Assembly (NCBI RefSeq): GCF_041435355.1
Contig: NZ_CP108442.1
Span: forward strand, 4,462,501-4,526,500
DNA length: 64,000 bases
Source of the DNA: Streptomyces sp. NBC_01276
GTDB taxonomy: Bacteria > Actinomycetota > Actinomycetes > Streptomycetales > Streptomycetaceae
Reading direction: 5' to 3'
Part shown: positions 47,937 through 55,665 of the stretch, in pieces
Layout of the letters: every line of letters begins with the position of its first letter
Numbering within the stretch: position 1 is the stretch's first letter
The notes under the pieces: generated by a model
What the model was told of the DNA's origin: nothing
The model's input: only the letters and a program-made list of their open reading frames with translations
Database searches by the model: none
Position numbers and translations under genes: made by a program

Positions 47937-49751
47937 ATGCACGCGTTCGCCAACCATGTGCCCGCTGTTCTGCTCAGACTCGATCGGAATCCGTTCCACC
48001 ACGGAACCCTCGGCGCCGTCAGATCGCTTGGGCGCAAGGGCGTGGAGGTCCATGCCGTCGTCGAAGCCGGGGGAGGTCCCATGGGGCGTTCGCGGTACCT
48101 GCGCGCCACGCACCCCGGACCCGACGGGGGGCTCGACCCCGAAGCGCCCGAGGCGTTGCTGGAGTGCCTGACCGGGGTGTCGAAGCGGATCGGGCGGCCG
48201 GCGGTGCTCATCGCCATGGACGACCTGAGCGCCATCGCCGTCTCCAGGGTCGCCCCGATGCTGACGGACCGTTTCCGGATCCCCCATCAGCCCGACAACC
48301 TGCCCGCCCGCGTGGCCGACAAGGCGGAGCTGTCGCGGCTCTGCGCCCGCTGGGGCGTCCCGCACCCGGAGACGGTGATCCCGGCGAGCGGGGCCGAGGC
48401 GGCCGAGGCCGCCTGGCGGCTCGGCCTGCCGGTGGTGGCCAAATGGAGCCGGCCGTGGCTGCTGCCCGCCGCCGTCGGACTGCGCAGCACCACCCTGGTG
48501 CACGGCGTCGCGGAGGCGCGGCGGCTGTACGAACGCTCGGCGGAGGCCGGGAGCCGCCTGCTGCTCCAGCGGTTCCTGCCCGCCGGCCCCGACACCGACT
48601 GGTTCTTCCACGGGGCCTTCGCCCGGGGCGGGCGCCCGCTGCTCGCCGGGTCCGGCCGCAAGGAGCTGTCCTGGCCGGTGCGGACGGGGCTGACGGCGGT
48701 CGGACGGTGGCTGCCGGACCCGGCCGTGGAGGAGTCGGGGCTGCGGCTCGCCGAACGGCTCGGCTACCAGGGGATCCTGGACCTCGACTTCCGGTGCGAC
48801 GAGCGGGGCACCTTCCGCCTGGTGGACTTCAACCCGCGCCCCGGCGCGCAGTTCCGGCTGTTCACGGACGACCGTGGGCTGGACGTGGTCCAGGCGATGT
48901 ACCTCGATCTGACGGGGCAACGGGTCCCGGAGCCGGTGGGCGGTCCCGGCCGGGTGTTCGTCGCCGAGAACTACGCGCTGCTCGCGGCGGTACGGGGCCG
49001 CCGGCTGCCCGCGGCGACGACCGTACGGGCCGACGGCGCCGGCACCGCCGCGGCGGGCGCCGGCCGTGACCAGGGCCCCGGCCCGGCCGGCGGCCCCGGG
49101 GCGCTCGGGGCGCTCGGGGCCGCCGGTGCGGTCGGGGCCGCCGGTGCGGTCGGGGCCGCCGGTGCGCTGGGTGCGCTCGGGGAGTCCGGGGCATCCAGTG
49201 CGTCCGGCGGCACCGGGGTGTCCGGCTTGCCCGGGGTGCCGGGCCCGGTCCCGCCCGGCGGCCGGCGCACGGCGGAGGCGGGCCCCGTCCTGCCCGCCGT
49301 CCGCCGCCCGGAACCGGAACCGGGACAGGTACCGCGGACCCCGCCCGACGGGGGCCCGGCCCCCGCCGCGGGTCCGGCCGACGGGGCCCAGGCCCCGCCC
49401 GCCGCACTGCCCCCGCCCGCCGCACCGGCGCCCTCCGCCGCACCTGCCCCGCCCGCCGGGCGGCGGCCCGGTCCGGTGCGGGCGGCGCCCCCGCGGGAGC
49501 GGCGGGGCCGCGTGGAGGCGGCCTGGTTCGCCGCCGACGACCTCGGGCCGTTCCTGGCGATGCTCGGGGCCTTCCTGGGCCGCGGCCTCGGCAAGGGGGC
49601 CCGCGCCCTGCGCGGCGTACCCGAACAGGGCCGCCGGGGGGCCCGCGCGGTGCGGGCGCCCCGGCAGCGCGGGGGCGAACGGCCGGGGCCCCCGGCCCGC
49701 CGGACCCCGCCGGAGGCCCCGGCGGAGCCGGACGAACTGGTCACCCGGTAA
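47937..49751 (+). CDS. ATP-grasp ligase with long low-complexity C-terminus
   Basis: A 604-residue protein. Residues 1-345 form an ATP-grasp domain: 'VPAVLLRLDRNPFHHGTLGA' start, 'VVAKWSRPWLLPAAVGLR' (ATP-binding Lys), 'LLLQRFLPAGPDTDWFFHG', and 'GTFRLVDFNPRPGAQFRLF' with the Mg-binding Asp/Asn. Such enzymes join a carboxylate to an amine or similar nucleophile. After 'VRADGAG' comes about 120 residues of Gly-Ala-rich, then Pro-rich, linker and a short helical end ('GPFLAMLGAFLGRGLGKGAR'). ATG 47937 is preferred; GTG 47919 is possible. It starts the second plus-strand unit and precedes the FAD oxidoreductase by 22 bp. Confidence 0.8.
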   Translation: MHAFANHVPAVLLRLDRNPFHHGTLGAVRSLGRKGVEVHAVVEAGGGPMGRSRYLRATHPGPDGGLDPEAPEALLECLTGVSKRIGRPAVLIAMDDLSAIAVSRVAPMLTDRFRIPHQPDNLPARVADKAELSRLCARWGVPHPETVIPASGAEAAEAAWRLGLPVVAKWSRPWLLPAAVGLRSTTLVHGVAEARRLYERSAEAGSRLLLQRFLPAGPDTDWFFHGAFARGGRPLLAGSGRKELSWPVRTGLTAVGRWLPDPAVEESGLRLAERLGYQGILDLDFRCDERGTFRLVDFNPRPGAQFRLFTDDRGLDVVQAMYLDLTGQRVPEPVGGPGRVFVAENYALLAAVRGRRLPAATTVRADGAGTAAAGAGRDQGPGPAGGPGALGALGAAGAVGAAGAVGAAGALGALGESGASSASGGTGVSGLPGVPGPVPPGGRRTAEAGPVLPAVRRPEPEPGQVPRTPPDGGPAPAAGPADGAQAPPAALPPPAAPAPSAAPAPPAGRRPGPVRAAPPRERRGRVEAAWFAADDLGPFLAMLGAFLGRGLGKGARALRGVPEQGRRGARAVRAPRQRGGERPGPPARRTPPEAPAEPDELVTR

Positions 49752-49773
49752 CCGAAGAGCTGGAGGAACGGCC

Positions 49774-51063
49774 GTGAGGCGGATGGACGATCTCGTGGTG
49801 ATCGGCGCGGGCCCCTACGGGCTGTCGATCGCCGCGCACGCGGCTGCGGCCGGGCTCGGGGTGCGCGTGGTGGGACGCCCCATGGCGTCCTGGCGGGACC
49901 ACATGCCCGCGGGCATGTACCTGAAGTCGGAGCCCTGGTCCTCCAACCTCTCCGCGCCCGGAGGCCGCCACACCCTCGCCGAGTACTGCGCCACCCGCGG
50001 CCTGACCGCCGAACACGGCAGCCCGCTGCCCATCGGCACCTTCAGCGCCTACGGGCTCTGGTTCGCCCGCCACGCGGGGCTGCCCGAGGTGGAGGAGGAC
50101 ACCGTCACCGAGGTCACCCCGCACGGCGACGGCTTCCTCGTCCGCACCGCCGACGGCCCGCCCCGCCCGGCCCGCACCGTGGCCCTCGCGGTCGGGGTGA
50201 TGCCCTTCACCCGGTACCCGCGAGCACTGCGCGACCTGCCCCCGGGCCACTGCTCGCACAGCACCGGCCACAGCGACCTGTCCCGCTTCGCCGGGCGGGA
50301 GGTGGCCGTCCTCGGCGCCGGGCAGGCCGCACTGGAGACCGCCGCGCTCCTCGCGGAGACCGGCGCCCGGCCCTGCCTGGTGGCCCGGCGGTCCCGGCTG
50401 AACTGGAACACCGTCCCGCAGCCCCTGGACCGGCCCCTGCTCCAGGCCCTGCGCGACCCGCACAGCGGGCTCGGCACCGGCTGGCGCAGCTGGGTGTGGT
50501 CGGAGCTGCCCTGGGCGGTGCGGCGGCTGCCCGCCCCGACCCGGGAGCGGATCGCCGCCACCGCCCTCGGGCCCGCCGGGGCCTGGTGGCTGCGGGAGCG
50601 CTTCGAGCGGCGGGTGCCGACCCTGCTGGGACACCGGCTGCACCGGGCCGTGCCCGTGGCCGGCGGCCGGACCCGGCTCGGGCTGACCACGGCGGCCGGG
50701 GAGTCCGTCGTACTGGACACCGCGCACGTCATCGCCGCCACCGGCTTCGCCCCCGACCTGGCCCGGCTGGAACTGCTCGACGCGGGACTGCGCGCGGCCC
50801 TGGCGACCGTCGGCGACGGCGGGACCCCGGAGCTCAGCCCCGGCTTCGAGTCGTCCTGGCCCGGACTGTTCTTCGCGGGACTGCTGACCGCTCCCTCGTT
50901 CGGACCTTCCATGCGATTCGTACACGGCGCGGGCTTCACGGCGGGGAGACTGGTGAAGGGAGTCCTGGGCCGCCTCGGCGCCCGGGGCCCGCTCACCGGC
51001 ACCACCGACGGCGCCGGCCCGGACCGGGCCGCCGCCGGGCATCCGAATACGTATCTACGCTGA
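49774..51063 (+). CDS. FAD-dependent oxidoreductase (monooxygenase-like)
   Basis: A 429-residue flavoprotein of the FMO / ornithine-lysine N-hydroxylase type. The first dinucleotide fold is 'VIGAGPYGLSIAAHAAAAGL' (GxGxxG), the second is 'VAVLGAGQAALETAALLAET', and 'VIAATGFAPDL' is the ATGF motif. 'SWRDHMPAGMYLKSEPWSSN' fits the FAD-proximal region. GTG 49774 follows GGAGGAACG, 22 bp after the ATP-grasp gene, so they form one unit. Pairing with an ATP-grasp ligase suggests oxidation of an amine-bearing small molecule or sugar. The substrate is unknown. Confidence 0.85.
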   Translation: MRRMDDLVVIGAGPYGLSIAAHAAAAGLGVRVVGRPMASWRDHMPAGMYLKSEPWSSNLSAPGGRHTLAEYCATRGLTAEHGSPLPIGTFSAYGLWFARHAGLPEVEEDTVTEVTPHGDGFLVRTADGPPRPARTVALAVGVMPFTRYPRALRDLPPGHCSHSTGHSDLSRFAGREVAVLGAGQAALETAALLAETGARPCLVARRSRLNWNTVPQPLDRPLLQALRDPHSGLGTGWRSWVWSELPWAVRRLPAPTRERIAATALGPAGAWWLRERFERRVPTLLGHRLHRAVPVAGGRTRLGLTTAAGESVVLDTAHVIAATGFAPDLARLELLDAGLRAALATVGDGGTPELSPGFESSWPGLFFAGLLTAPSFGPSMRFVHGAGFTAGRLVKGVLGRLGARGPLTGTTDGAGPDRAAAGHPNTYLR

Positions 51064-51087
51064 GATCCACCGGAGAGGGGTCCCGCG

Positions 51088-51396
51088 ATGGGCGCGGAGC
51101 GAGCACAGGGCGGCCGTGGCTGGGTGCGCATCCCCGCCAGCCGCGGGGAGCACTCCCCGGCCGGAGCCGCCGGCGGCACACCGCACGGCCGGCGTGCGTC
51201 CGGCACCGGCAGGCCACCGGGCCCCTCCGGCCCCTCCGGCCCGTCCGGCCCGTCCGGGGGCTTCGCCCCCACCGACCCGGCCGCGATCTACCTCGCCCTC
51301 CTCAAGCGCTGGCGGGAGGCCGGACGCACCCTCCCGGGGCATCCTGACGAGGAGTGGGAGCGGCTCATCTCCCAGCCGTGCTGGCCCGGCCGTTAG
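51088..51396 (+). CDS. small protein of unknown function
   Basis: A 102-residue protein. The first 65 residues are Gly-Pro-Ser-rich and disordered ('PPGPSGPSGPSGPSGGFAPT'). The last 40 form a helix-containing segment ('PAAIYLALLKRWREAGRTLP', 'HPDEEWERLISQP'). No family recognised. ATG 51088 follows GGAGAGGGG. It lies 12 bp before the phosphatase gene and 24 bp after the oxidoreductase, so it bridges the two in one transcription unit. Confidence 0.7.
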   Translation: MGAERAQGGRGWVRIPASRGEHSPAGAAGGTPHGRRASGTGRPPGPSGPSGPSGPSGGFAPTDPAAIYLALLKRWREAGRTLPGHPDEEWERLISQPCWPGR

Positions 51397-51408
51397 GTGG
51401 TGTGACTC

Positions 51409-53499
51409 GTGGCAGCGGCGGAGCGTGACAGGCCCGGGCGGGACGGCACCCCCGGCCCGCTGACGGGCCCCGGGGAGCGGCTCGCGCTCAACGGCATGGG
51501 CAGCTTCGAATGGGACCTCGACACCGGGACCGTCGCCATCGACGAGGCCGGCCTGGCCGTCTTCGACCTGGAGCCGCACGAGTTCGACCACACCCCCGAC
51601 GGCCTCGGGCTGCGGATCCCCGCCGACGACTCGGCACGGCTCCAGGACACCGTGGCCGGCGTCCTCGACGGCGGCGGCGAGACCTACGGCTCGTACCTCA
51701 CGGTGCGCCGGCGCGACGGCCGCGACCAGTGGACCCACATCCAGGGCCGGGTGCTGCGCGACCCCGACGGGCATCCGCTGCGCATCGTCGGGATCGTGCG
51801 CGACGCCACCGCCGAGCTCGCCCACGCCACCGTGCTGCGCAAACTGGAGAACGCCCGCATCCAGCAGGCCGCCATCGTGCAGCGCACCACCGAGGCCCTG
51901 TCGCGCGCCGTCACCGTCGACGACGTGACGGCCGCCCTGACCGGCGCCGGCGCGCTGGAACGGCTCGGCGCCGACGGACTCGCGCTGGGCCTCGTCGAGA
52001 ACGGCACCATCAAGATCATCGCGCTGAGCGGGGAGTCCCTGGAGATCCTCAGCGAACGCAGGTTCACCCGCCTGGACGGATCCCTGCCGCTGTCGCAGGC
52101 CGTGCTCACCCGCCAGGCACGATTCGTCACCTCGCTCACCGAGCTGGCCGCCGAGTTCCCGCTGCTCGCCGACTACCTCAACCGGATCCGCTACGACGCC
52201 GCCGCCTACCTCCCGCTCATCGCCCAGGCCAAGGCCATCGGCGGACTCGTGCTCTTCTACCGCCGGCGCAGCGAGTTCAGCCCGGAGGAACAGAACCTCT
52301 GCCTCGGCCTCGCCGGCATCGTCGCCCAGTCCCTGCAACGGGCCCTCCTCTTCGACCAGGAACGCGAGTTCGCCACCGGCCTCCAGGCCGCCATGCTGCC
52401 GCGCCGGATCCCCGACATCACCGGCGGAGAGATCGCCGTGCGCTACCACTCCGCCTGGAGCGGACGCGAGGTCGGCGGCGACTGGTACGACGTGATCTCC
52501 CTGCCCCGCGACCGGGTCGGGATCGTCGTCGGCGACGTCCAGGGCCACGACACGCACGCCGCCGCCATCATGGGCCAGCTGCGCATCGCCCTGCGCGCCT
52601 ACGCCGGCGAGGGGCACTCCCCCTCCACCGTCCTGGCCCGCGCCTCCCGCTTCCTCGCCGAACTCGACACCGAACGCTTCGCCACCTGCATGTACGCACA
52701 GGTGGACCTGGAGACCGGCGGCGTACGGGCGGCCCGCGCCGGCCACCTCGGCCCGCTCATCCGGCACACCGACGGCCGCACCGGCTGGCCCAACGTACGC
52801 GGCGGCCTGCCGCTGGGGCTGGCCTCCGCCTTCGAACAGGAGGAGTTCCCCGAGACCCGCCTGGACCTGGTGCCGGGCGAGATCCTCGTCCTGTGCACCG
52901 ACGGGCTCGTCGAGGAACCCGGCACCGCCATCACCCAGGGCATGGAAGCCCTCGCCCACGCCGTGCGCAGCGGACCCCAGGACGCCGGAGCCCTCGCCGA
53001 CCACCTCTCCGACCGGCTCTGGGAGCGCTGGGGCTCCGGCGACGACGTCGCCCTGCTCGTGCTGCGCCGCGCCCCCGACCCCGGCACCCACCGGGCCCCG
53101 CGCATCCACCAGTACATCCACCAGGCCGACCCGGAGGGGCTCTCCGAGGCCCGCTACGCCCTGCGGCAGGCCCTGCGCGACTGGGGCATGGCCGAGCTGG
53201 CCGACGACGTCGAGCTGGCGGCGGGGGAGCTGCTGGTCAACGCCCTCCTGCACACCGACGGCGGGGCGGTGCTGACCATGGAGGTGCTGCCCGAACCCGT
53301 GCGGCGGATCCGGCTGTGGGTCAAGGACCGCTCCAGCGTCTGGCCCCGGCGCCGCACACCGGGCGAGGCGGCCACCACGGGGCGCGGGCTGCTGCTGGTC
53401 GACGCCCTGGCCACGCACTGGGGGGTGGAGTCCCGGGGCGACGGGAAGGCCGTCTGGTGCGAGTTCGACGCCCGCGCCAGCCAGCGCGGCACGTTGTGA
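51409..53499 (+). CDS. SpoIIE-type phosphatase with PAS, GAF and HATPase domains
   Basis: A 696-residue cytoplasmic signalling protein. PAS-like sensor at about 30-130 ('NGMGSFEWDLDTGTVAIDEA', 'HIQGRVLRDPDGHPLRIVGI'), GAF at about 160-305, PP2C/SpoIIE phosphatase at about 325-540 ('GREVGGDWYDVI', 'GIVVGDVQGHDTHAAAIMGQ', 'LVLCTDGLVE', 'GDDVALLVL'), and an anti-sigma-like HATPase at about 560-690 ('ELLVNALLHTDGG', 'GRGLLLVDALATHWGV'). It would dephosphorylate anti-anti-sigma factors, and its ATPase part may act as an anti-sigma kinase. Streptomyces has dozens of these; the partner is not encoded next to it. GTG 51409 follows AGGTGGT. Confidence 0.9.
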   Translation: MAAAERDRPGRDGTPGPLTGPGERLALNGMGSFEWDLDTGTVAIDEAGLAVFDLEPHEFDHTPDGLGLRIPADDSARLQDTVAGVLDGGGETYGSYLTVRRRDGRDQWTHIQGRVLRDPDGHPLRIVGIVRDATAELAHATVLRKLENARIQQAAIVQRTTEALSRAVTVDDVTAALTGAGALERLGADGLALGLVENGTIKIIALSGESLEILSERRFTRLDGSLPLSQAVLTRQARFVTSLTELAAEFPLLADYLNRIRYDAAAYLPLIAQAKAIGGLVLFYRRRSEFSPEEQNLCLGLAGIVAQSLQRALLFDQEREFATGLQAAMLPRRIPDITGGEIAVRYHSAWSGREVGGDWYDVISLPRDRVGIVVGDVQGHDTHAAAIMGQLRIALRAYAGEGHSPSTVLARASRFLAELDTERFATCMYAQVDLETGGVRAARAGHLGPLIRHTDGRTGWPNVRGGLPLGLASAFEQEEFPETRLDLVPGEILVLCTDGLVEEPGTAITQGMEALAHAVRSGPQDAGALADHLSDRLWERWGSGDDVALLVLRRAPDPGTHRAPRIHQYIHQADPEGLSEARYALRQALRDWGMAELADDVELAAGELLVNALLHTDGGAVLTMEVLPEPVRRIRLWVKDRSSVWPRRRTPGEAATTGRGLLLVDALATHWGVESRGDGKAVWCEFDARASQRGTL

Positions 53500-53584
53500 G
53501 CGGACGCTCACTCCGGGTTGTGGGATGCCGGGTGCGGGGTGATGATGCGGCCATGAAACGGAAGGTTTTGCTCCGGGCCGTGCC

Positions 53585-53752
53585 GTGCGCCGCCTGAGCA
53601 GGGGCGCCGTCACGGGCCTCCTGGCGGTGCTGCTGCTCGCGGCCGGGGTGCCGAAGGTCGTGGACTGGACGATGGGACGGCCCCACGCGGACCCCGGGTG
53701 CCAGACGGTCGCGTTCATGTCGATGACGGGCGTCGCACCCGAATGCCACTGA
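53585..53752 (+). CDS. 55-residue exported peptide
   Basis: A small gene of 55 codons: 'MRRLSRGAVTGLLAVLLLAA' is a signal or anchor segment, followed by a short mature part with 'VVDWTMGRPHADPGCQTVAF' and the end 'GVAPECH', with two Cys that could form a disulfide. GTG start; stop TGA at 53750. Codon bias is normal for the genome and the frame ends just before a strong terminator. Supporting evidence is its signal-like N-terminus and placement; homologues were not checked. Confidence 0.6.
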   Translation: MRRLSRGAVTGLLAVLLLAAGVPKVVDWTMGRPHADPGCQTVAFMSMTGVAPECH

Positions 53753-53774
53753 CCCGCGGCCGCGCCCGCGCGAT

Positions 53775-53812
53775 GCCGTCCGTCCGGTGGCCGCGGCCAC
53801 CGGACGGACGGC
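53775..53812. terminator. perfect 38-bp palindromic terminator
   Basis: 19-bp arms with no spacer (GCCGTCCGTCCGGTGGCCG and complement), between the exported peptide gene and the converging DUF6299-like gene. Confidence 0.75.
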
Positions 53813-53827
53813 GGGTGCCCCGCGGCC

Positions 53828-54268
53828 TCAGTGCTGCTCGTGGATCTCGATGTCCCGGCTGTCCACGGCGACCGTGTCGACCGCCCTCGGCATCAGGCCG
53901 TGCAGGTGCACCTCCTGGAGCTCCGCCGTCGCCACCGCGCGACCCGCGTGCAGGCCGGCGCCGAACTGCGGCGCCCGCACCTTCCACTCGTGCGGCGCAC
54001 CGTCGCAGACGGCACCGGTCCCGATGCTGAGCCGGCCCGAGTCCTTCTGGGCGACGGTCACCCTGATCTGCGTAGCCCCGCCGGGGGACGCGGTCTCGCA
54101 CTGATAGGCCCCGTGAAGGGTGATCGCACCGTCCCGGGCGATCTCCGCGTCCGGGTTGACGACGACGGCCTGCTGAAAGACGGTGGCGGCGGCGGGCGCC
54201 GCGAACAAAGCGGTCGCGGCCAGTGCGGAGAAGGCGGAGAAGGCCATTCGGCGGGCAGGCGTACGCAT
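53828..54268 (-). CDS. secreted DUF6299-like protein
   Basis: A 146-residue exported protein. The signal peptide is residues 1-27 ('MAFSAFSALAATALFAAPAA'). The mature domain is a small beta-rich unit: 'VVVNPDAEIARDGAITLHGA', 'YQCETASPGGATQIRVTVAQ', 'GAVCDGAPHEWKV', 'GRAVATAELQEVHLHGLMPR'. Two Cys are likely to pair. It matches the pattern of the Streptomyces family DUF6299; function unknown. ATG 54268 follows GGAGGAAG. Confidence 0.75.
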   Translation of the reverse strand: MRTPARRMAFSAFSALAATALFAAPAAATVFQQAVVVNPDAEIARDGAITLHGAYQCETASPGGATQIRVTVAQKDSGRLSIGTGAVCDGAPHEWKVRAPQFGAGLHAGRAVATAELQEVHLHGLMPRAVDTVAVDSRDIEIHEQH

Positions 54269-54438
54269 TCTTCCTCCAGGTGGGCGTGGATGACGGGATT
54301 CCGCCGGAACGCATTGTGCTGGCAGTCGGGGGCAAACACGCACCGCATACCCGTGTCGGTGTGTGCAATTGCCCGCTCGGGCGCGTGAGACTGGCCGAAA
54401 TACATCCCCGCACCGAAGATCCCCGAAGGGGTTCCCGT

Positions 54439-55050
54439 ATGCGCCAGCCCACCGCCGCCCTCGCCGCCGCCACCCTCCTGCCCGTCCTGCTGCTCGGCGC
54501 CACCGCCTGCCAGAGCGCCCCCGAGGGCGCCGCACTCGCCCCCGCCGCCGCACCCGCCGTCCCGGTCGACGACGGGGCGCCCGGCACCGACGAGGAGCCC
54601 GCGGCGCCGGCCCGCGGCGCGGACGGGGCCACCGCGAAGGATGCCCATGTGGGTGACTCCGTACGGGTGCAGGGACGCGAGGTGGGGCGACACCTCCAGG
54701 CCGTCCTCGCCGCCTACGTGGACCCCGCGCTCAGCGTGGAGCCGAACTACGGGCCCCCCGCCGGGAAGCGCTGGACGGCCGCCTCGATGTCGTTCGTCAA
54801 CGTCGGCGGCGCCTCGTACGGGCCCCTCGGGCGCATGTGGGCGTACGACAGCGCGGGAAAGCGCTACCCGGCCGTGCGCACCGGTGAACTGACCACCGGC
54901 AAACCACTCGTCTTCGATTCCCTCGCGGTCGGTGAGCGGGCCGAGGGATGGGTGGTGTTCGAAATCCCGGAAAACACGCGCATTGTGCGGCTCCAGTATC
55001 AGGACGCGAACATCCGGGCGAATTCCGGAGGGGGTTTCTGGTCGGTCTAG
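54439..55050 (+). CDS. lipoprotein with DUF4352-like domain
   Basis: A 203-residue lipoprotein. Lipobox 'LLLGATAC' with Cys24 as the lipid site, a Pro-Ala linker to about residue 65, then a beta-sandwich of the DUF4352/telomeric-repeat-binding-like type: 'KRWTAASMSFVNVGGASYGP', 'MWAYDSAGKRYPAVRTGELT', 'VGERAEGWVVFEIPENTRIV'. It is anchored outside the membrane; the role is unknown. ATG 54439 follows GAAGGGG. Divergent from the DUF6299-like gene. Confidence 0.8.
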   Translation: MRQPTAALAAATLLPVLLLGATACQSAPEGAALAPAAAPAVPVDDGAPGTDEEPAAPARGADGATAKDAHVGDSVRVQGREVGRHLQAVLAAYVDPALSVEPNYGPPAGKRWTAASMSFVNVGGASYGPLGRMWAYDSAGKRYPAVRTGELTTGKPLVFDSLAVGERAEGWVVFEIPENTRIVRLQYQDANIRANSGGGFWSV

Positions 55051-55107
55051 CCCGCCCGGGTGAAAGGCCGTGAAAGGGCCCGGTTCCAGAGCACTAAGGT
55101 GCGGCGC

Positions 55108-55602
55108 ATGACTTCAACGCAAGCCGAAATCGACCGGTCCCACCTCGGCACCCTTTCCGTGCTCGCCTGGATCGGTGACCCCTCCGAAGGGCACGACATC
55201 CCGTACCTCCTCGCCTACACCCTCGGCGACGGCCCGCAGGGCCGGGAGGTGGGCGAGAAGGCCGCGCGCGGACTGCTGGAGGAGATCGGCCTGCCCATCG
55301 GCGACGTCGTCATGGACGGCACCCGCAACCCGCGCACCTTCGCCGTGCAGATCCTCCTCGCGGGCAACCAGGTCGCCCTGACCCTGCCCGGCCTGAACGC
55401 GACCTGCACCGCCCCCGACGAGTGGGTCGCCGCCGCCGACGAGAGCGGGCAGGCGTACTTCCTGTTCGCCACGCGCGCCTGGCCGGAGGCCGTCCCCGGC
55501 AAGCCGGTCACCCCCGAGCTCCTGCAGGCCTTCGCCGGCGACGAGGAAGTGCTGACCAGCAGCGCCCACTGCGTCCTGACGGTGCAGAGCCTCCAGCAGT
55601 AG
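55108..55602 (+). CDS. uncharacterised protein (DUF5949-like)
   Basis: A 164-residue soluble protein: 'LGTLSVLAWIGDPSEGHDIP', 'YLLAYTLGDGPQGREVGEKA', 'EEIGLPIGDVVMDGTRNP', 'EEVLTSSAHCVLTVQSLQQ'. It resembles the Streptomyces family DUF5949; function unknown. ATG 55108 follows AAGGTGCG, and the in-frame extension upstream lacks coding bias. A hairpin follows the stop. Confidence 0.65.
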   Translation: MTSTQAEIDRSHLGTLSVLAWIGDPSEGHDIPYLLAYTLGDGPQGREVGEKAARGLLEEIGLPIGDVVMDGTRNPRTFAVQILLAGNQVALTLPGLNATCTAPDEWVAAADESGQAYFLFATRAWPEAVPGKPVTPELLQAFAGDEEVLTSSAHCVLTVQSLQQ

Positions 55603-55615
55603 GCGGGACCGCGCT

Positions 55616-55650
55616 CCGGCCACCGGGCTCCCAGCCCGCCCGGTGGCCGG
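55616..55650. terminator. hairpin terminator, converging genes
   Basis: 13-bp perfect stem CCGGCCACCGGGC (55616-55628) / GCCCGGTGGCCGG (55638-55650) between the DUF5949-like gene and cytochrome P450. Confidence 0.7.
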
Positions 55651-55665
55651 TCCCCCCGCCTGCCG

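Noticed and set aside
35553..51063. Secondary-metabolite cluster
   Set aside because: No polyketide, peptide-synthetase, terpene or RiPP core enzyme; the set fits glycan assembly.
53552..53597. 14-codon ATG frame overlapping the 55-residue peptide gene
   Set aside because: No ribosome site and no sign of conservation; most likely chance.
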